A stretch of DNA of 64,000 bases from Streptococcus sanguinis (GCF_013343115.1 NZ_CP054570.1:1860001-1924000), one strand, 5' to 3'. Shown: positions 1-8,142, counted from the stretch's first letter. Numbers and translations: made by a program. Notes: generated from the sequence alone by a model not told the origin.

Positions 1-309
1 ACTCTTGCAGCGCTTCTGCGTCAGCGAGAATGGGTGAGTCAGACCGATATTGCCCGATTTTCTGACATGGATGTTATGACCGTATCCCAAATCATCCGCC
101 TCTTGGTCAAGAAAGGTTTGATCATGCGGGAAGTCCATCCCAAGGACAGCCGTGCCAACATCATACTTCTAACGGATACGGGGCTGCAAAAGGTCAACCA
201 AGCCCTTCCTCTGGTAGAAAGCATTGATCAGGCGTTCTTTGGAAAATTAGAAAATAATACAGAAACATTAAACCAACTCTTAATAGAACTGGAGGCAGAA
301 AATGACTAG
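1..309 (+). CDS. MarR-family transcriptional regulator, 3' part only
   Basis: The frame is open from the first base, so the gene begins before the window. About 102 C-terminal residues are visible. They contain the second half of a winged helix-turn-helix (SQTDIARFSDMDVMTVSQII), the wing (KKGLIMREVHPKDSRA) and the dimerisation helix after it. The DxRA wing motif (here KDSRA) is typical of MarR regulators, which bind palindromic operators and often respond to small phenolic ligands. The ligand cannot be read from this fragment. Its stop overlaps the start of the EVE-domain gene by 8 nt, so the two are probably co-transcribed. The GTG at 34 is only an internal codon. Confidence 0.85.
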   Translation, partial: TLAALLRQREWVSQTDIARFSDMDVMTVSQIIRLLVKKGLIMREVHPKDSRANIILLTDTGLQKVNQALPLVESIDQAFFGKLENNTETLNQLLIELEAEND

Positions 310-727
310 ATTTTGGATTGGTGTCGTATCAAAAGAACATGTACTAAGAGGTGTAGAGGGTGGATTTTGTCAAGTCTGCCATGGAAAGAAAGCACCATTG
401 AACCGAATGAAAAAGGGGGACTATCTTCTGTACTACAGCCCCAAGTATCAGCTGAATGGTCAGGAAAAGCTACAGGCCTTTACAGCAGTTGGCAAGATTC
501 TAGATGACACTGCTTACCAAGTAGAGATGTTTGAAGGCTTTGTCCCATTTCGGCGAGATGTCAGCTACTACCAGCCTGTCAAAGACTGCCCTATTGAGCA
601 AGTCCGACATCATCCTCAGTGGCGCCAATATGCTTCTCAGATAAGATACGGACATTTCGAAGTTTCGAAAGACTTCTTCCTTTATGTTTTTGAGCAAATG
701 AAACTGGACAGCCCTGCAAATCAGTAG
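302..727 (+). CDS. EVE-domain protein
   Basis: A 141-residue protein made up almost entirely of an EVE (PUA-like) fold. It opens with TRFWIGVVSKEHV, has the glycine and aromatic pocket region GGFCQVCHGKKAPLNRMKKGD, then YYSPKY and a C-terminal FRRDVSYY section. EVE domains are known to recognise modified nucleobases in nucleic acids; the ligand here is not known. The ATG at 302 overlaps the end of the marR gene and the SD-like GGAGGC lies just upstream, indicating translational coupling. Transcription should end at the hairpin about 55 nt downstream. The family assignment is firm, the biological role is open. Confidence 0.85.
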   Translation: MTRFWIGVVSKEHVLRGVEGGFCQVCHGKKAPLNRMKKGDYLLYYSPKYQLNGQEKLQAFTAVGKILDDTAYQVEMFEGFVPFRRDVSYYQPVKDCPIEQVRHHPQWRQYASQIRYGHFEVSKDFFLYVFEQMKLDSPANQ

Positions 728-781
728 AAGCAGCTTCGTTTGACTTACACCTAAACCTTTGCTCACCTGTCATTAAATCTA

Positions 782-815
782 AAGTTCCGATTCTCAAGGA
801 AAATCGGAACTTTTT
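782..815 (+). terminator. Rho-independent terminator of the marR-EVE operon
   Basis: An 11-bp perfect stem (AAGTTCCGATT paired with AATCGGAACTT) with a 9-nt loop is followed by a T run. It lies 55 nt after the EVE stop codon. Confidence 0.85.
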
Positions 816-840
816 GATTTGAAGTGAAATTATCGATTTA

Positions 841-1455
841 TCAAATCAGCATAAAAGCAAATAAACTACACGTAATCACATTTACTAAAGCATGTATAAT
901 CCAGCTAGCTAAAATGGAGCCATCAGATTTCTTTTCATTGACAAAGCCCATATAAGCCGCGATGCCACCCGTACACAAAATGATGAGCAGGGTTTGCTGC
1001 CAAGAGAGCACTGTTATAGACATTAAGCCATGGAGCAGACCAAAAAGAGCAGCTTGTATGGTGTTGGCTACCACAAAGGATAAGCGACTAGCCAATCTCT
1101 TTAAAAGAAAACCTCTGAATAGCAGTTCTTCCGACAGAGAAGTTTGAAAAATACCATAAATCAGAACAGCTGGCAAGGCTTGGAAGCCTAGGCCTGAGAA
1201 ATTCGAAGTCGCTGTATCCAGATTTTTTACAGCAGGATATACTAGCAAAAACGAAAGAAGCAAGAAAGATAGCGAACCAAACAAAATCCACAGCCAGATC
1301 TTCCGGCTGCCAGTATCTTTTAGTGGTTTTAAGCCAAGCCATTCTAAAAATGGACTTTTTCTTCTAGCACTTATCAACCACCAAACAAAAGGAAGAAAAG
1401 CAAACAAAGCAATTTGAATCAGAGCATTCAGCATCTGTTGAACTAGATTTTCCAT
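841..1455 (-). CDS. CPBP-family intramembrane metalloprotease
   Basis: A 204-residue polytopic membrane protein. The family signature is complete: SEELLFRGF (Glu-Glu...Arg motif 1), ALFGLLHGLM (His motif 2) and WIIHALVNVI (motif 3), in three hydrophobic C-terminal helices. CPBP (Abi) proteases relate to eukaryotic Rce1; in lactic acid bacteria some act in bacteriocin self-immunity, but many have no assigned substrate. The start at 1455 is chosen because AAAGGAG sits 8 nt upstream; the longer frame to 1500 has no such site. It stands alone, convergent with the EVE gene. Substrate unknown. Confidence 0.85.
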   Translation of the reverse strand: MENLVQQMLNALIQIALFAFLPFVWWLISARRKSPFLEWLGLKPLKDTGSRKIWLWILFGSLSFLLLSFLLVYPAVKNLDTATSNFSGLGFQALPAVLIYGIFQTSLSEELLFRGFLLKRLASRLSFVVANTIQAALFGLLHGLMSITVLSWQQTLLIILCTGGIAAYMGFVNEKKSDGSILASWIIHALVNVITCSLFAFMLI

Positions 1456-1899
1456 GATAAGAGACTCCTTTCTTTTCTTTAATATGATTATACAAGACAA
1501 ACTTCAAGAATTTATAAAGTAATTCTAAAATATTTCTAAAGAATGAAAGAAATCATAAACATAAACAAATCAAGGATTATCGCCACTTCAACTTGTTTGC
1601 TATGCTTATCATTTTTGGACTAAATGATTCCAAAAACTCTTTAAAAACTTATCTCAACAATATAAGAAAAGTTGCAGATAAAAATAAGGCGATGAGTTTA
1701 AAAAATAGAAAACTGGCAATACGTTAAAGTAAGGGAGAAACTCCTAAAATTTTATCATACGAAGTCAAATTTTCAGCCTATCTATCCCAGATAATTTTCT
1801 TTTTAGTCAAATACTCCCAGCTCCTGTTCATCCACTTTCTACCCCTCGGGGTCTCAATTTTGCAGGCTTAGTGCCATGCCAAAAGCTGTTTTTCCCTTC
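1456..1899. other. Intergenic region without a recognisable gene
   Basis: About 440 bases between the divergent CPBP and nucleotidyltransferase genes. It is AT-rich with short open stretches only. I see no hairpin with a T run and no RNA gene signature. A 17-codon minus-strand reading near 1780-1835 (from MNRSWEYL to IIWDR) has no clear ribosome-binding site and was not called. Confidence 0.5.
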
Positions 1900-1928
1900 T
1901 TGCCAACCCGCTTACATTTTGCTACAAT
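1900..1928 (+). promoter_or_regulatory. Sigma-A promoter of the DUF4037 nucleotidyltransferase
   Basis: TTGCCA at 1900-1905 and TACAAT at 1923-1928 are separated by 17 nt, with the start codon 27 nt downstream of the -10. Both hexamers match 5 of 6 consensus bases. Confidence 0.7.
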
Positions 1929-1955
1929 GATGTCAAAAATCAGTAAGGAAAAATT

Positions 1956-2753
1956 ATGCCACAACAACTTTTTAAAGAATTTGCCCAGCTAGATCAAGTG
2001 GAAGCTATTGTTCTCGGCGGCTCTCGTGCTGGACAGCATTTTGACAAAGACTCAGACTATGATGTTTATGTCTACTTGACAGATTCCATTGCTCCTATGA
2101 CTCGACGCAATATCCTCAGCAAGTACTGTTCCTACATGGAAATCGGCAATCAGTTTTGGGAACTAGAGGATGACTGTGTGTTAAAGAGCAAGATCGAAAT
2201 TGAGCTCATTTACCGTACACTGGATAGCTTCGATAAAGACCTGCAGACTGTAGTCCTAGACCACCAAGCCCAGAATGCCTATACCACCTGTATGTGGCAC
2301 AATCTGCTTCACAGTAAAATCATCTACGACCGAAATGATCGCTATGAGGCACTTCAAAACAAGTACAGACGACCTTATCCAGCTGAACTTAAAAAGAATA
2401 TTATTAAGAAGCAACTCCTCCTACTCGATCAAGCCATGCCAGCTTTCTCCAAACAAATAGAAAAAGCGCTCAAGCGTCAAGACCTGCTCAGTATCAATCA
2501 CCGCAGCAGTGAATTTTTTGCTTCCTATTTTGACTTGCTCTTCGCCCTAAACGAACAGACGCACCCTGGAGAAAAGAGAATGCTGGAGTTTGCAAAAACC
2601 AACTGCCCGCTATTACCTCAGCATTTCGAAGAAAATATACAGACCTATTTTCAAAAGCTCTACACTGAGCCCGCTGAAGCGTTAAAGCTTATCAATCAGC
2701 TAGTGGCGACCATCAAAGAAGTCATTCCTCAAGAAATGATTGGTGATTTTTAG
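1956..2753 (+). CDS. Nucleotidyltransferase-fold protein with DUF4037 domain
   Basis: A 265-residue soluble protein. The N-terminus has a polymerase-beta-type nucleotidyltransferase signature: GGSRAG at about residue 21, then DSDYDVYVY with the paired metal-binding aspartates, and a third acidic strand at KIEIELIY. The rest is helical and matches DUF4037, a partner of this fold in proteins resembling aminoglycoside adenylyltransferases. A role in nucleotidylating a small molecule is plausible, but no substrate or resistance phenotype can be inferred. It is a single gene with its own promoter and a strong terminator. AAGGAAAAATT precedes the ATG. Confidence 0.75.
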   Translation: MPQQLFKEFAQLDQVEAIVLGGSRAGQHFDKDSDYDVYVYLTDSIAPMTRRNILSKYCSYMEIGNQFWELEDDCVLKSKIEIELIYRTLDSFDKDLQTVVLDHQAQNAYTTCMWHNLLHSKIIYDRNDRYEALQNKYRRPYPAELKKNIIKKQLLLLDQAMPAFSKQIEKALKRQDLLSINHRSSEFFASYFDLLFALNEQTHPGEKRMLEFAKTNCPLLPQHFEENIQTYFQKLYTEPAEALKLINQLVATIKEVIPQEMIGDF

Positions 2754-2801
2754 TAATGTTGTCGGAAACTATCTATTCATTGCTACAGAAGCAAAAAAAT
2801 T

Positions 2802-2835
2802 AGGAGTTTGAACACTAGTGTTCAAACTCCTTTTC
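2802..2835. terminator. Bidirectional terminator (30-bp perfect palindrome)
   Basis: Positions 2802-2831 form a perfect palindrome with 15-nt arms (AGGAGTTTGAACACT and its complement), flanked by T on the right and A on the left. It can end both the nucleotidyltransferase transcript and the convergent relA-dtd transcript. Confidence 0.85.
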
Positions 2836-2845
2836 ATATTTATTC

Positions 2846-3289
2846 TCAGCGATTCTTCGTATCCAAGATAATGGTCACTGGACCATCATTGATTATCTCT
2901 ACCTGCATGTCTGCCCCAAAAATCCCCGTCCGAGTCGGCACCTCCTGCTGCAAGGAAAGATTGAAAGCATCATAAAAATTACTAGCCATCTCTGGCGGAG
3001 CAGCCTTGACAAAGGCTGGCCGATTACCCTTTTTGGTATCTGCATGCAGAGTGAACTGGGAAATCGACAAAACTTCTCCGCCAATGTCCTTGATAGACAG
3101 GTTCATCTTGCCCTCAGCATCGGAAAAAATCCGCATATTGACAATCTTCCTGACTGCATAATCCATATCCTCCTGACTATCGTCAGGGCCTACGCCGACT
3201 AGGAGCAGAAGACCTTTTCCAATACTGCTGTGCAGCTGCTGGTCAATACTGACCTGAGCACGTTTCACGCGCTGAATCACTATTTTCAT
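2846..3289 (-). CDS. dtd: D-aminoacyl-tRNA deacylase
   Basis: A 147-residue protein of usual family length. It hydrolyses D-amino acids, and glycine mis-attached to tRNA-Ala, from tRNAs, recycling the tRNA and protecting translation. Both DTD signatures are present: [11 protein letters not shown] around residue 76 and NDGPVTII near the C-terminus, the latter with the Gly-Pro that forms the chiral-proofreading site with the partner subunit. It lies 68 nt downstream of relA on the same strand, the usual arrangement in streptococci, so the two are likely one operon ending at the palindromic terminator. Confidence 0.95.
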   Translation of the reverse strand: MKIVIQRVKRAQVSIDQQLHSSIGKGLLLLVGVGPDDSQEDMDYAVRKIVNMRIFSDAEGKMNLSIKDIGGEVLSISQFTLHADTKKGNRPAFVKAAPPEMASNFYDAFNLSLQQEVPTRTGIFGADMQVEIINDGPVTIILDTKNR

Positions 3290-3357
3290 ATTTTTTCCTT
3301 TGATTTAAGCAAGTCACCAAGGGTAACTTACAGCTCGATAATGATTTCCGAAAAGAA

Positions 3358-5577
3358 TCAGCCATTAGTCCGCTTGACCGAGTAGACCTCTGGCACGCTC
3401 TTAATCTTATCCACCACCGTCGTCAGCATGGACAGATTAGCAATACCAAAAGAAACGTGGATATTGGCAAATTTCATATCCTTGGTCGGCTGGGCATTAA
3501 CTGTTGAAATGTTTTTGGTGGTATTGGACAGAACCTGCAACACATCGTTGAGGAGGCCAGAGCGGTTGAGACCGTAAATATCAATGTGAGCCGTGTACTC
3601 TTTGGTCGTGTTGTTGTCTTCCCATTCCACATCAATCAGCCGCTGCTCGTAATTTTCTTGGGCCTTGAGATTCATGCAGTCCTGTCGGTGAATGGCTACA
3701 CCGCGTCCTTTGGTAATATAGCCGACAATATCATCACCCGGTACAGGATTACAGCATTTGGCAATCCGGATAAGGAGACCAGACGCCCCCTGAATAACCA
3801 CACCACCTTCGTGCTTAACCTTGAGGGTGTCTTTTTTGTTTTCGACCTTGACTTCGCCGCCCTTAACCAATTCCTCCGCTTCTGCTCTGGCCTTGGCCCG
3901 TTCTTCCTCACGGCGCTCTTTTTCTGTCAAACGGTTGAAAATGCTAATGGCACCAATCTCACCGAAGCCAATCGCCGCAAAAAGCGCCTCCTCAGTCTTA
4001 TAACTGGTCTTCTGCAGCACTTCTTCCATGTGCTTCTTGTCCATGTACTTATTGGCTACATAGCCATGCTCCTGAAATTGAGCCTGCAAGAGTTCCCGCC
4101 CTTTGGAGATAGATAGCTCCTTGTCTTGATTTTTAAAGAACTGACGGATTTTATTTCTGGCCTTGCTGGTCTTGACAATATTGAGCCAGTCGCGGCTCGG
4201 TCCGAAGGAGTTAGCGTTGGTGATGATTTCCACCTGATCACCTGTCCTAAGCTTGGTTGTCAGGGGCACCATGCGGCCATTGACCTTGGCTCCTGTGGCT
4301 TTCTCGCCGACCTTAGTGTGGATCTCATAGGCAAAGTCAATCGGACCCGAGTCCTTAGGCAGAGAACGCACCGCTCCATCTGGTGTGAAGACGTAGATTT
4401 CCTCAGCCAGATAGCTCTCCTTGACCGAGTCAACGAAGTCCTTGGCATTGTTAGACTGGTCCTGCAGTTCCATCAGCTCCTTGATCCAGTTCATCCCGAT
4501 GGCTGATTCTTTGCTGTCTACCTGTCCCTTGACCCCTTTCTTGTAAGCCCAGTGAGCCGCAACCCCATACTCAGCGACCTCATGCATTTCCTTGGTCCGA
4601 ATCTGAAACTCAATCGGACCTTTGGGTCCATAAACGGTCGTGTGGATAGACTGATAGCCATTGGCCTTGCGGTTGGCAATATAATCCTTGAACCGCCCCG
4701 GCATAGGACGCCAAAGCTCATGAATATAGCCCAGCATGGCATAAACATCACTTTGAGTATCCAAGATACAGCGAATGGCGATTAAATCATAAATCTCATC
4801 AAAACGCTTCTTCTTGTCCTGCATCTTACGATAGATCGAGTAGATATGCTTGGGCCGGCCATAAATCTTACCGTGCAGATTGCGCTCGCCAGCATAGGTC
4901 TCAATCTTCTGAACCACCTCTTCTACCAGTTCTTCACGCTCCCGACGCTTCTCCTTCATCATGTGGGAAATTTTGTAAAATTCCACTTCATTGAGATAAC
5001 GGAAGGACAAATCTTCCAGCTCCCACTTGACACTGGAAATCCCCAGGCGATGAGCCAAGGGGGCGTAGATTTCCATTGTTTCTCGGGAAATCCGCTCCTG
5101 CTTATCCTTGCGCAGATGCTTGAGCGTCCGCATATTGTGGAGACGGTCTGCCAGTTTGACCAAAATAACCCGGATATCCTCCGACATGGCCATCAGCATC
5201 TTACGGTGATTTTCTGCCAGCTGCTCCTCGTGGGATTTGTACTTGACCTTACCCAGCTTGGTAACCCCATCCACAATCACGCGGACATCCGTCCCAAACT
5301 CTCTTTCCAAATCATCCAGCGTCGCACGGGTATCCTCGACCACATCATGAAGAAAGCCGCAGGCAACCGTTACCGCATCCAGCTTGAGCTTGGCCAAAAT
5401 CCCTGCCACCTGAATGGGATGCACAATATAAGGCTCACCTGACCTGCGAAACTGCCCGCTGTGACAGTCAATCGCATAGATCAAAGCTTTCTGTATAAAG
5501 GCCACATCCTCCGCAGCCAGATATTTTCTAGTAAGGGCCAATACCTGATCGCCCGTCAAATTCACTTCTTTTGGCAT
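3358..5577 (-). CDS. relA: Bifunctional (p)ppGpp synthetase/hydrolase (Rsh)
   Basis: A 739-residue long Rel/SpoT homologue. The N-terminal HD hydrolase is intact (H53, H77-D78 and E81-D82 in HDVVED), so it should degrade as well as make the alarmone. The synthetase domain follows with RPKHIYSIYRKMQ, YDLIAIR and EFQIRTKEMHEVAEYG. The C-terminal half carries a TGS domain from about residue 390, a conserved cysteine region (AKCCNPVPGD) and an ACT domain to the end, the parts that sense the ribosome and amino-acid starvation. The start at 5577 has GAGACGAGATG context. It heads an operon with dtd. Long plus-strand frames opposite it are shadows. Confidence 0.97.
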   Translation of the reverse strand: MPKEVNLTGDQVLALTRKYLAAEDVAFIQKALIYAIDCHSGQFRRSGEPYIVHPIQVAGILAKLKLDAVTVACGFLHDVVEDTRATLDDLEREFGTDVRVIVDGVTKLGKVKYKSHEEQLAENHRKMLMAMSEDIRVILVKLADRLHNMRTLKHLRKDKQERISRETMEIYAPLAHRLGISSVKWELEDLSFRYLNEVEFYKISHMMKEKRREREELVEEVVQKIETYAGERNLHGKIYGRPKHIYSIYRKMQDKKKRFDEIYDLIAIRCILDTQSDVYAMLGYIHELWRPMPGRFKDYIANRKANGYQSIHTTVYGPKGPIEFQIRTKEMHEVAEYGVAAHWAYKKGVKGQVDSKESAIGMNWIKELMELQDQSNNAKDFVDSVKESYLAEEIYVFTPDGAVRSLPKDSGPIDFAYEIHTKVGEKATGAKVNGRMVPLTTKLRTGDQVEIITNANSFGPSRDWLNIVKTSKARNKIRQFFKNQDKELSISKGRELLQAQFQEHGYVANKYMDKKHMEEVLQKTSYKTEEALFAAIGFGEIGAISIFNRLTEKERREEERAKARAEAEELVKGGEVKVENKKDTLKVKHEGGVVIQGASGLLIRIAKCCNPVPGDDIVGYITKGRGVAIHRQDCMNLKAQENYEQRLIDVEWEDNNTTKEYTAHIDIYGLNRSGLLNDVLQVLSNTTKNISTVNAQPTKDMKFANIHVSFGIANLSMLTTVVDKIKSVPEVYSVKRTNG

Positions 5578-5651
5578 CTCGTCTCTCCAATTCCTGCCTA
5601 CTATTTTATCACTTTTAACCCGATATGAAAACCTAGAAGACGGTTCATATA

Positions 5652-5677
5652 AAAACCCGCCTTAAACGGGCGGGAGT
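5652..5677 (-). terminator. Terminator of the DUF1310 array
   Basis: On the minus strand CCCGCC, a short loop containing GTTTAA, then GGCGGG and a T run. The core is shared base for base with the hairpin at 7725-7749, so the two ends of the array carry copies of one terminator. Confidence 0.85.
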
Positions 5678-5708
5678 TATCCGATGCGAGGCTGGTAAAA
5701 ACAAAGCC

Positions 5709-5839
5709 TTACTTATTATCCTGCAATTCCTGAACACCACTTCTCTTTTGCTGGGCACTTTCTTTGACTTGTCACCGATTTTATAACTAGTATATTCTTG
5801 CCAAGCAATCTTATTCTTTACTTCATCATTGTAAAACAT
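5709..5839 (-). pseudogene. Frameshifted small gene after the DUF1310 array
   Basis: An ATG at 5839 is preceded by AAGGAG with 8-nt spacing; the SD lies inside the end of the last DUF1310 gene. The frame starts MFYNDEVKNKIAWQEYTSY and then runs through the terminator hairpin to a stop at 5645, which is unnatural. If one A is restored near 5775 (GACAAG to GACAAAG), the protein continues as KIGDKVKESAQQKRSG... and ends at 5709 before the hairpin, giving about 43 residues. I therefore read it as a one-base deletion, or a sequencing error, in a small, mainly hydrophilic protein of unknown function. Confidence 0.55.
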
Positions 5840-5844
5840 CGAAA

Positions 5845-6237
5845 TCACTCCTTAAGTAAATCTTGAAATTTCTTTGATTTTGACATTCCTACTGTACTAA
5901 TTGGTTCGTCTTCCCCATATTTTTGAATGCCAAACTTACCTATAATATCTTGGTTTTCATTGATTACAATATGAAACATGATTCCGCCCATAGGATTATG
6001 ACGGATGGTCTTGTCATCTATTTTATAAGAACGAATCTTCCCCTTATCCGTTAAAGCATGAGGGTCTAATTTTTTTAATTTCTTTTCTATTAAATTCTTC
6101 ACTTCCTCACTGTGGACAATCTTTACCATCTCATTCTGAAATTCTTGATTTTTGTGCGCCATATACATTCCTCCTCCCAAACAAACAGCCACAAACAAAC
6201 TGACGATAATTAGTATAATTTTATTCTTTTTCTTCAT
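5845..6237 (-). CDS. DUF1310-family protein, copy 4 (array end)
   Basis: A 130-residue protein with one N-terminal membrane segment (IILIIVSLFVAVCLGGGMYM) after a lysine-rich start, and an extracellular-type domain. The conserved block is HKNQEFQNEM, IVHSEEVKNLI, DPHALTDKGKIRSYKIDD and HNPMGGIMF. I assign it to DUF1310, a family of unknown function found as tandem copies in streptococci and Listeria. The SD GTAGGAG lies just before the ATG. It is the last of four same-strand paralogues. No catalytic residues are recognisable. Tandem multiplication of small anchored proteins is often seen for immunity factors, but nothing here proves that. Confidence 0.75.
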   Translation of the reverse strand: MKKKNKIILIIVSLFVAVCLGGGMYMAHKNQEFQNEMVKIVHSEEVKNLIEKKLKKLDPHALTDKGKIRSYKIDDKTIRHNPMGGIMFHIVINENQDIIGKFGIQKYGEDEPISTVGMSKSKKFQDLLKE

Positions 6238-6341
6238 TAGACACTCCTACGACTATTATAATTTAGTATGTGGTATAGGTTTTGCGATTCCAATTAAAGC
6301 AAGAGGTTTTCGCTATAGCTAGAATAGTGAATCACTTGTCA
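6238..6341. repeat. Intergenic repeat A of the DUF1310 array
   Basis: The approximately 100-bp spacer between the last two DUF1310 genes. It is nearly identical to 6735-6828 (only scattered substitutions), showing that gene plus spacer, a unit of about 490 bp, was duplicated recently. Confidence 0.8.
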
Positions 6342-6734
6342 TCACTCCCCTACCAAAGCTTGCAAACCTGCCGATTCACTCATACCAACTGAACTTAGTT
6401 GCTCACTTCCGCCATCTTTTTGAATTCCCATTTTCCCAAACATACTTATACTATCATTAATGATGATATCAAACATAATGCCTCCCATTGGATTATGTTT
6501 AATGGAGCTATCATCTATTTTATAAGAACGAATTTTTCCTTTCTCCGTTAAAGCATTTGGATCAATTGCTTTTAATTCTTCCACAATCAATTTCTTTACT
6601 TCCTCACTGTGGACAATTCTTATCATCTCATTCTGGAATTCTTGATTTTTGTAAGTCAAGTATATTCCTCCTCCCAGACAAAGAACTAAAAACAAGCTAA
6701 CAACTGATAAGATAATTTTATGTTTTTGCTTCAT
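6342..6734 (-). CDS. DUF1310-family protein, copy 3
   Basis: A 130-residue paralogue with the same layout: a basic start (MKQKHK), one membrane helix to about residue 27, then the conserved HKNQEFQNEM-like region, IVHSEEVKKLI, DPNALTEKGKIRSYKIDD and HNPMGGIMF. The N-terminal 20 residues match copy 2 (6829-7230) almost exactly, while the C-terminal tail (GGSEQLSSVGMSESAG) differs. Conserved core and variable tail suggest diversification of the exposed end. It has its own GTAGGAG site. Function unknown. Confidence 0.75.
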   Translation of the reverse strand: MKQKHKIILSVVSLFLVLCLGGGIYLTYKNQEFQNEMIRIVHSEEVKKLIVEELKAIDPNALTEKGKIRSYKIDDSSIKHNPMGGIMFDIIINDSISMFGKMGIQKDGGSEQLSSVGMSESAGLQALVGE

Positions 6735-6828
6735 TAGACACTCCTACGACTATTATAATTTAGTATGTGGTATAGGTTTTGCAATTCCAATTAAAGCAAG
6801 AGGTTTTCGCTATAACTAGAATACTGAA
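6735..6828. repeat. Intergenic repeat B of the DUF1310 array
   Basis: Second copy of the spacer found at 6238-6341. Both carry the same SD (TAGGAGTG on the minus strand) next to the downstream ATG and a TATAAT hexamer a few bases before it. Confidence 0.8.
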
Positions 6829-7230
6829 TCACTTGTCGTCACTTTCCAACAACGCCCGCAAACCTGCTGATTCAGTCATACCTTCCGTACGAATTTTCCC
6901 ATTCTCACCATCCATTCGAAGACCAGTCTTCCCAACCATACTTATACTATCATTAATGATAATATGAAACATAATTCCCCCCATCGGATTATGCTTAATG
7001 GAGCTATCATCTATTTTATAAGAGTGAATCTTCCCTTTGTCTGTTAACGCATTTGGATCTTTTCTTTTTAAATCTTCTTCAATCAACTCCCTCACTTCCT
7101 CACTATGGACAATTCTGAACATTTCATTCTGGAATTCTTGGTTTTTGTGAGCTAGGTAGAGACCTACTCCTATGCAAGCAGTCACAAACAAGCTGATAAC
7201 TGATAAGATAATTTTATGTTTTTGCTTCAT
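6829..7230 (-). CDS. DUF1310-family protein, copy 2
   Basis: A 133-residue paralogue: basic start MKQKHK, one membrane helix (IILSVISLFVTACIGVGLYL), then HKNQEFQNEM, IVHSEEVRELI, DPNALTDKGKIHSYKIDD and HNPMGGIMF. Copies 2 and 3 share their N-termini and central NDSISM segment, so they are the youngest pair. The gene lies 45 bp downstream of copy 1. An SD-like AGAGGTGAACG precedes the start. Function unknown; a membrane-anchored protein with an external domain is inferred from the helix. Confidence 0.75.
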   Translation of the reverse strand: MKQKHKIILSVISLFVTACIGVGLYLAHKNQEFQNEMFRIVHSEEVRELIEEDLKRKDPNALTDKGKIHSYKIDDSSIKHNPMGGIMFHIIINDSISMVGKTGLRMDGENGKIRTEGMTESAGLRALLESDDK

Positions 7231-7275
7231 ACGTTCACCTCTAAATAAAGAAATCTCCTTATGACTCCTTGGTCA

Positions 7276-7668
7276 TCACTCCTCTAGCAACTTCTGAAGA
7301 CCTTTTGACCTATCCATACCAACAGTTCGTATGTCCTCATTCTCTCCATATTTTCTAAGGCCTGTTGACCCAACAATATCAGGGTCATCATTAATGACAA
7401 TATCAAACATAATGCCTCCCATTGGATTGTGACGAATGCTCTTATCATCAATTTTATAGGATTGAATTTTCCCCTTATCTGTTAAAGCATGAGAATCTAT
7501 TTTTTTTAATTTCTTTTCTATTAGATTCTTCACTTTCTTACTGTGGACAATTCTTGTCATCTCATTCTGAAATTCATGATTTTTATGAGCTAGGTATAGG
7601 CCTACTCCCAGCAATATCAGTACACTTAGGCCAATAAGCCCCATAATTCTATTTCTTCTCTTAGACAT
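7276..7668 (-). CDS. DUF1310-family protein, copy 1 (array start)
   Basis: A 130-residue paralogue and first gene of the array. I start it at the ATG at 7668 (MSKRRNRIMGL), which has GAGGAA 9 nt upstream and gives the same length as the others; the frame continues to a TTG at 7683. The membrane segment IMGLIGLSVLILLGVGLYLA is followed by HKNHEFQNEM, IVHSKKVKNLI, DSHALTDKGKIQSYKIDD and HNPMGGIMF. It resembles copy 4 most closely in the LIEKKLKK segment. Function unknown. Confidence 0.75.
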   Translation of the reverse strand: MSKRRNRIMGLIGLSVLILLGVGLYLAHKNHEFQNEMTRIVHSKKVKNLIEKKLKKIDSHALTDKGKIQSYKIDDKSIRHNPMGGIMFDIVINDDPDIVGSTGLRKYGENEDIRTVGMDRSKGLQKLLEE

Positions 7669-7724
7669 ATAAACATTCCTCAATCTTTATCAGTTTCATT
7701 ATATAATATATTTCCCCAAAAGCA

Positions 7725-7749
7725 AAAACCCGCCTTAAACGGGCGGGTT
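7725..7749 (-). terminator. Terminator containing the stop codon of the 44-residue ORF
   Basis: On the minus strand AACCCGCC...GGCGGGTTTTT forms a G/C-rich stem with a T run. The TAA of the small gene above (7735-7737) lies in the hairpin loop. It is a copy of the hairpin at 5652-5677. Confidence 0.85.
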
Positions 7750-7869
7750 GTGGTGAAGAAAGTGATGAACTTCTTCCTTGATAAATTGACAATAAGCATA
7801 GACAAGGTAGCAAGTAGATGCCACACCTAAAAGGGCGACAAACAACTCAAATAAGGCAGACATAGTCAT
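7735..7869 (-). CDS. 44-residue single-pass membrane peptide
   Basis: The start at 7869 is chosen because GAGGAGG lies 5 nt upstream; the frame is open back to 7968 but has no comparable site there. The peptide begins MTMSALFELFVALLGV, spans the membrane once to about residue 25, and ends with a histidine-rich charged tail (EEVHHFLHHNPPV). The stop codon is in the loop of the terminator. A short hydrophobic peptide whose coding region ends inside its own terminator recalls type I toxins, but the sequence does not match Fst or Ldr and I see no antisense promoter. Function unknown. Confidence 0.6.
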   Translation of the reverse strand: MTMSALFELFVALLGVASTCYLVYAYCQFIKEEVHHFLHHNPPV

Positions 7870-8113
7870 GGCGAACCTCCTCTCCTTATCAGGCAAAAAA
7901 TGCAGATACGCTTCCCAGTTTAGGCAGTCTGATTTTTTCCGTTTTATTTCCCTTTCCGACTTACCCAAGTGAGCTCATCACTATTATACCAAAATACGAA
8001 AGCGGATACAATAGTGGTAAATCTTGGAGCATTCTGTTTTAGTTTATATTCTCATATTTGCAACTTATGAAGCTTCCAGTCAATTTTATTAAGTTTTAAT
8101 TTATGAACTTCTC

Positions 8114-8142
8114 TTGATGAGAGCGCTTTAATATAGTATAAT
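8114..8142 (+). promoter_or_regulatory. Promoter of the wall-anchored nucleotidase
   Basis: TTGATG at 8114-8119 and TATAAT at 8137-8142, 17-nt spacer. The spacer contains GAGAGCGCTTTAA, an imperfect match to a CcpA cre site (about two mismatches). The rest of the 7870-8177 gap shows no gene. Confidence 0.75.

Noticed and set aside
3586..5442. Several long plus-strand frames opposite relA
   Set aside because: They mirror the codon bias of relA, have no SD sequences and no recognisable domains.
6735..6770. TATAAT hexamers in the DUF1310 spacers as separate promoters
   Set aside because: They lie so close to the SD that transcripts would start inside or after it, and no -35 is present.
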